Part shown: positions 61,460 to 64,000 of the stretch, piece by piece
Layout of the letters: each line of letters starts with the position of its first letter
How positions within the stretch are numbered: the stretch's first letter is position 1
Source: Sphingomonas sp. HMP6
GTDB lineage: Bacteria > Pseudomonadota > Alphaproteobacteria > Sphingomonadales > Sphingomonadaceae
Direction: 5' to 3'
Length of the DNA stretch: 64,000 bases
Assembly (NCBI RefSeq): GCF_013374095.1
Contig: NZ_AP022672.1
Location: forward strand, 1,301,501-1,365,500
The notes under the pieces: generated by a model
Told to the model about the DNA's origin: nothing
Databases searched by the model: none
The model's input: the letters and a program-made list of their open reading frames with translations, nothing else
Program-made: the position numbers and the translations under genes

Positions 61460-62002
61460 TCAGTCGAGAACTGGCCGCCCGCGATCCGAAACCTCCCGCG
61501 CGGGATTGCCTGCAACGACCATGCCCGGCGCGACATCGCGGATCACCACCGCTTGCGCCGCCGCGATCGCGCCTGCCGCGATTGTGACCCCCGGTCCGAC
61601 AAACGCGCCCGCTGCGACCCACGCATAAGCGCCGATCTCGATCGGCGCGCCGGTCAGCGCGAAACCGGGGTCGGCGGCATCATGGCTGGCAGCGCAGAGA
61701 TACGCCTTCTGGCTGACGATGCAGTTGCGCCGCAGGATGACCGGCGCGACATTGTAGCAATCGCATTCGTTGGCGAGGCAACTGTCGGCCTCCATCACCA
61801 GATTCCACGGTGCCCAGATCCGCGCCGAGGGATACGGATGTGCGCCCGCCCCGATCTTGGCGCCGAAGCAGCGCAGCACGAACCGCCGCCAGCCATGCAG
61901 CGGGTTGGGCGTCGTCCGGTACAGCAGCGCCCAGGCGACCTGCCACACCGCGCGGCGCACCCGATCGGCAAAATTCGGAGGAGGAATGCGGGTCAACGCC
62001 AT
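61460..62002 (-). CDS. Hexapeptide-repeat acetyltransferase (WcaF-like)
   Basis: 180 residues. Left-handed beta-helix repeats: VILRRNCIVSQKAYLCAASH, IEIGAYAWVAAGAFVGPGVT and IAAGAIAAAQAVVIRDV. The catalytic His is in AASHD. LHGWRRFVLRCFGAKIGAGA is typical of the putative colanic-acid acetyltransferase group. Probably O-acetylates an exopolysaccharide sugar; divergent from the LysR gene. Confidence 0.85.
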   Translation of the reverse strand: MALTRIPPPNFADRVRRAVWQVAWALLYRTTPNPLHGWRRFVLRCFGAKIGAGAHPYPSARIWAPWNLVMEADSCLANECDCYNVAPVILRRNCIVSQKAYLCAASHDAADPGFALTGAPIEIGAYAWVAAGAFVGPGVTIAAGAIAAAQAVVIRDVAPGMVVAGNPAREVSDRGRPVLD

Positions 62003-62092
62003 CCGGACCCTCTATGAGGCAATGGAAGAGTCAGCAACCAATCCCGGCGGGTTTCCATTGACAGCGCCCGCTTTTCTCCGCGAGGACGCGCC

Positions 62093-62998
62093 ATGCGCCT
62101 GCCCGATCTCGAAGCTTGGGCGATTTTCGCCTGTGTCGTCGAACACCGCTCGTTCAGCGGCGCGGCGGAGGCGATCGGTGTCTCCAAGGCGACCGTGTCC
62201 AAGGCGATCACCCGGCTCGAGACGCATCTCGGCCAATCGCTGTTCCACCGCACGTCGCGTCGCCTCAGCCTCACCGAAAATGGCAAGGCGCTGGCCGAAC
62301 ATGCCGCGCGCATCCTGGGTGAGGCGAATGCGGCCGAGGAAGCCGCGCTCGACGCTGCCTCCGCGCCAACCGGTCTGGTCCGCGTCGCTGCACCGATGTC
62401 GCTCGGCCTGATCGCGATCGCGCCCGTCATCGCCGATTTTCTGGTCGCGCATCCGGGCATCGAGATCGACCTGCACCTGTCCGATGCGCGCGTGGATATC
62501 GTCGCCGAAGGGTTCGACGTGGCGCTGCGGATCGCCACCCTGCCGGATTCATCGCTGCGTGCGCGGAAACTGGCCGACATGTCGGTGCATCTGGTCGCCG
62601 CGCCGGAATATCTCGCGCGCGCAGGCACGCCGACCCATCCCGGGCAACTCGGCGAGCATCGCTGCTTCACCTATACCAACATCACCACGCCGTGGCGCTT
62701 CGTCGGGCCGGACGGGACCGAAGTCTCGGTCCGGCTGCACGGCCCGCTTTCGACCAATAGCGGTGAGGCGATGCTCCCGGCGCTCCGCCGCGGCCTCGGC
62801 ATCGCGATGTTGCCCGACTTCATTGCCGGCGCGGACATCGCCGAAGGACGGCTGGTGCCGATCCTGTCGGATTGGGTGCCGCATGGCGGCGCGCTGCACC
62901 TGATGACTCCGCCCGGGACGCTTCGCCCGGCGCGCGTCGAAGCGCTGATCGCGTATCTCAGCGAGCATCTGAAAACATTGTGTGCGGTGCGCAGCTAG
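62093..62998 (+). CDS. LysR-family transcriptional regulator
   Basis: 301 residues. HTH: EAWAIFACVVEHRSFSGAAE, AIGVSKATVSKAITRLE. The effector domain (about 90-295) has GLVRVAAPMSLGLIAIAPVI and MLPDFIAGADIAEGRLVPIL. Closest in pattern to the LysR regulators beside pirin genes. Probably controls the pirin/wrbA side. Its promoter lies in a 90-bp gap shared with the acetyltransferase. Confidence 0.92.
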   Translation: MRLPDLEAWAIFACVVEHRSFSGAAEAIGVSKATVSKAITRLETHLGQSLFHRTSRRLSLTENGKALAEHAARILGEANAAEEAALDAASAPTGLVRVAAPMSLGLIAIAPVIADFLVAHPGIEIDLHLSDARVDIVAEGFDVALRIATLPDSSLRARKLADMSVHLVAAPEYLARAGTPTHPGQLGEHRCFTYTNITTPWRFVGPDGTEVSVRLHGPLSTNSGEAMLPALRRGLGIAMLPDFIAGADIAEGRLVPILSDWVPHGGALHLMTPPGTLRPARVEALIAYLSEHLKTLCAVRS

Positions 62999-63014
62999 GT
63001 ACAATCCCTCTCGC

Positions 63015-63049
63015 GACTCGTGGATTGAGGCCGTTTAATGCGAAATTAA
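63015..63049 (+). promoter_or_regulatory. ctrA promoter: GANTC methylation site and CtrA box
   Basis: GACTC (63015-63019) matches CcrM's GANTC. TTAA-TGCGAAA-TTAA (63035-63049), followed by CC, matches the CtrA box TTAA-N7-TTAA(CC). About 100 bp upstream of ctrA. In Caulobacter the same elements make ctrA autoregulated and methylation-sensitive; here it is inference by analogy. A further TTAACC lies on the minus strand near 63070-63075. Confidence 0.65.
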
Positions 63050-63147
63050 CCTTTTGCGTTCATCACTGAAGAGGTTAATGGATTGGTTCAGGCAAGTCGC
63101 GCCACAGGGGGCAGCGAACGCCTGACGAAACGACGGGGAAAGCCCAG

Positions 63148-63852
63148 ATGCGCGTATTGCTGATCGAGGACGAGCCGACGACCGCCAAGGCGATCGAACT
63201 GATGCTGACCACCGAAGGTTTCAATGTCTATAAAACCGATCTCGGCGAAGAGGGCCTCGATCTGGGCAAATTGTATGATTACGACATCATCCTGCTCGAC
63301 CTGAACTTGCCCGACATGCACGGCTATGACGTGCTGAAGAAACTGCGCGTGGCGCGGGTCCAGACCCCGGTACTGATCCTTTCGGGCATCAACGAGATGG
63401 ACAGCAAGGTCCGTAGCTTCGGCTTTGGTGCCGACGATTACGTCACCAAGCCGTTCCACCGCGAAGAACTCACCGCGCGCATCCACGCCGTGGTGCGCCG
63501 CTCGAAGGGCCACAGCCAGTCGGTCATCCGCACCGGCAAGCTCGCGGTCAATCTCGATGCCAAGACCGTCGAAGTCGATGGCGCCCGCGTCCATCTGACC
63601 GGCAAGGAATATGCGATGCTCGAGCTGCTGTCGCTGCGCAAGGGCACCACGCTGACCAAGGAAATGTTCCTCAACCACCTCTATGGCGGCATGGACGAAC
63701 CCGAACTCAAGATCATCGACGTCTTCATCTGCAAGCTCCGCAAGAAGCTGTCGATGGCCTGCGAAGGCGAGAATTACATCGAAACCGTCTGGGGCCGCGG
63801 CTATGTCCTGCGCGAGCCAGACGACATGTTGGTATCCACCGAGGTCGCCTGA
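63148..63852 (+). CDS. ctrA: Cell-cycle master response regulator CtrA
   Basis: 234 residues, family size. Receiver: [20 protein letters not shown], phosphorylation site Asp51 in [20 protein letters not shown], and [16 protein letters not shown]. The OmpR/PhoB-type DNA-binding domain contains [20 protein letters not shown] and [20 protein letters not shown] with RKKLS, near identical to CtrA across alphaproteobacteria. Controls replication, division and motility. Ends ...STEVA; a short C-terminus after VLREPDDML that ends in Ala, as CtrA needs for ClpXP-type turnover (not proven). Confidence 0.96.
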   Translation: MRVLLIEDEPTTAKAIELMLTTEGFNVYKTDLGEEGLDLGKLYDYDIILLDLNLPDMHGYDVLKKLRVARVQTPVLILSGINEMDSKVRSFGFGADDYVTKPFHREELTARIHAVVRRSKGHSQSVIRTGKLAVNLDAKTVEVDGARVHLTGKEYAMLELLSLRKGTTLTKEMFLNHLYGGMDEPELKIIDVFICKLRKKLSMACEGENYIETVWGRGYVLREPDDMLVSTEVA

Positions 63853-63890
63853 TTTTCCCAAGATTTAACGCTCCCCGGTATCCGGGAGCA

Positions 63891-63925
63891 GGCCGCGGCA
63901 TCGGGGGGTGCCGCGGCCTTTCTTG
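63891..63925 (+). terminator. Rho-independent terminator of ctrA
   Basis: GGCCGCGGCA-TCGGGGGG-TGCCGCGGCC followed by TTTCTTGTT, with a smaller hairpin GCTCCC..GGGAGC just before it. 38 bp after the stop codon. Confidence 0.92.
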
Positions 63926-63954
63926 TTCTGGGGGGTGCGGTGCGTTCAATTGTG

Positions 63955-63986
63955 GAATGTCCGCTTCCGCCCAATAGCGGACATTC
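63955..63986. repeat. 11-10-11 inverted repeat
   Basis: GAATGTCCGCT and AGCGGACATTC are perfect complements around a 10-nt loop. Resembles the AATGTCCGCTT...AGCGGACATT interspersed repeat that I recall from sphingomonad genomes. No T tract; not obviously a terminator. Confidence 0.6.
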
Positions 63987-64000
63987 TCCTGCGAGCTTAC

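Overview
The window is chromosomal DNA from a high-GC alphaproteobacterium, most likely a Sphingomonas-type sphingomonad. The signs are five TonB-dependent receptors (TBDRs), a CtrA cell-cycle regulator, RcnB-like repeat proteins, a hexapeptide acetyltransferase, a pirin/WrbA/LysR group, and several families of intergenic inverted repeats. Coding density is high. Identifications were made by reading the sequence and recalling protein families; no database search was run.

Layout, left to right. 1-8.3 kb: end of a TBDR, an orphan [2Fe-2S] subunit, an RcnB-like protein, a prolyl-4-hydroxylase-like dioxygenase, a penicillin/AHL acylase flanked by two inverted-repeat pairs, and recJ. 8.36-10.46 kb: tRNA-Glu(TTC), followed by a worn-down integrated element. 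The last 15 nt of the tRNA gene recur at 10134-10148. Two integrase N-terminal remnants lie on either side of this copy, and a secreted PDZ protein is the cargo. 10.5-17.9 kb: a locus with a secreted phosphodiester glycosidase, a ROK regulator, a sodium:solute symporter and a TIGR01782-like TBDR, with a perfect 7-3-7 palindrome in the divergent promoter. It looks like an undescribed uptake and hydrolysis pathway for a sugar phosphodiester.

18-29 kb: CitE-like lyase, flavodoxin-fold reductase, YoaK-family membrane protein, three more TBDRs and glutathione-dependent formaldehyde dehydrogenase. 29.2-42.2 kb: an RND efflux operon, then a polyester/neutral-lipid storage cluster: a miniature PhaE-like protein, a class III-type PhaC, a GNAT enzyme, an alpha/beta hydrolase, a stress protein, PsiE, a phasin and a WS/DGAT acyltransferase. 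Three nearly identical TGCTGCAYTGCAA elements, which look like PhaR boxes, sit before the efflux operon, before phaE-phaC and before the hydrolase. They suggest one regulon linking efflux and storage.

42.2-52.6 kb: a self-sufficient CYP102-type P450, a small polytopic membrane protein, a bactofilin, a secreted amidohydrolase, and a pyruvate dehydrogenase E2/E3 group with a thioesterase and a small membrane protein between the two subunits. 52.6-64 kb: a block of two inverted-repeat families, M28 peptidase, a second RcnB-like protein, free-methionine sulfoxide reductase, ArfB, a large unknown membrane protein with a probable pair of compensating frameshifts, an RluA-type pseudouridine synthase, an M15-type peptidase, WrbA, pirin, a WcaF-like acetyltransferase, a LysR regulator, and ctrA with a CtrA box and a GANTC site upstream.
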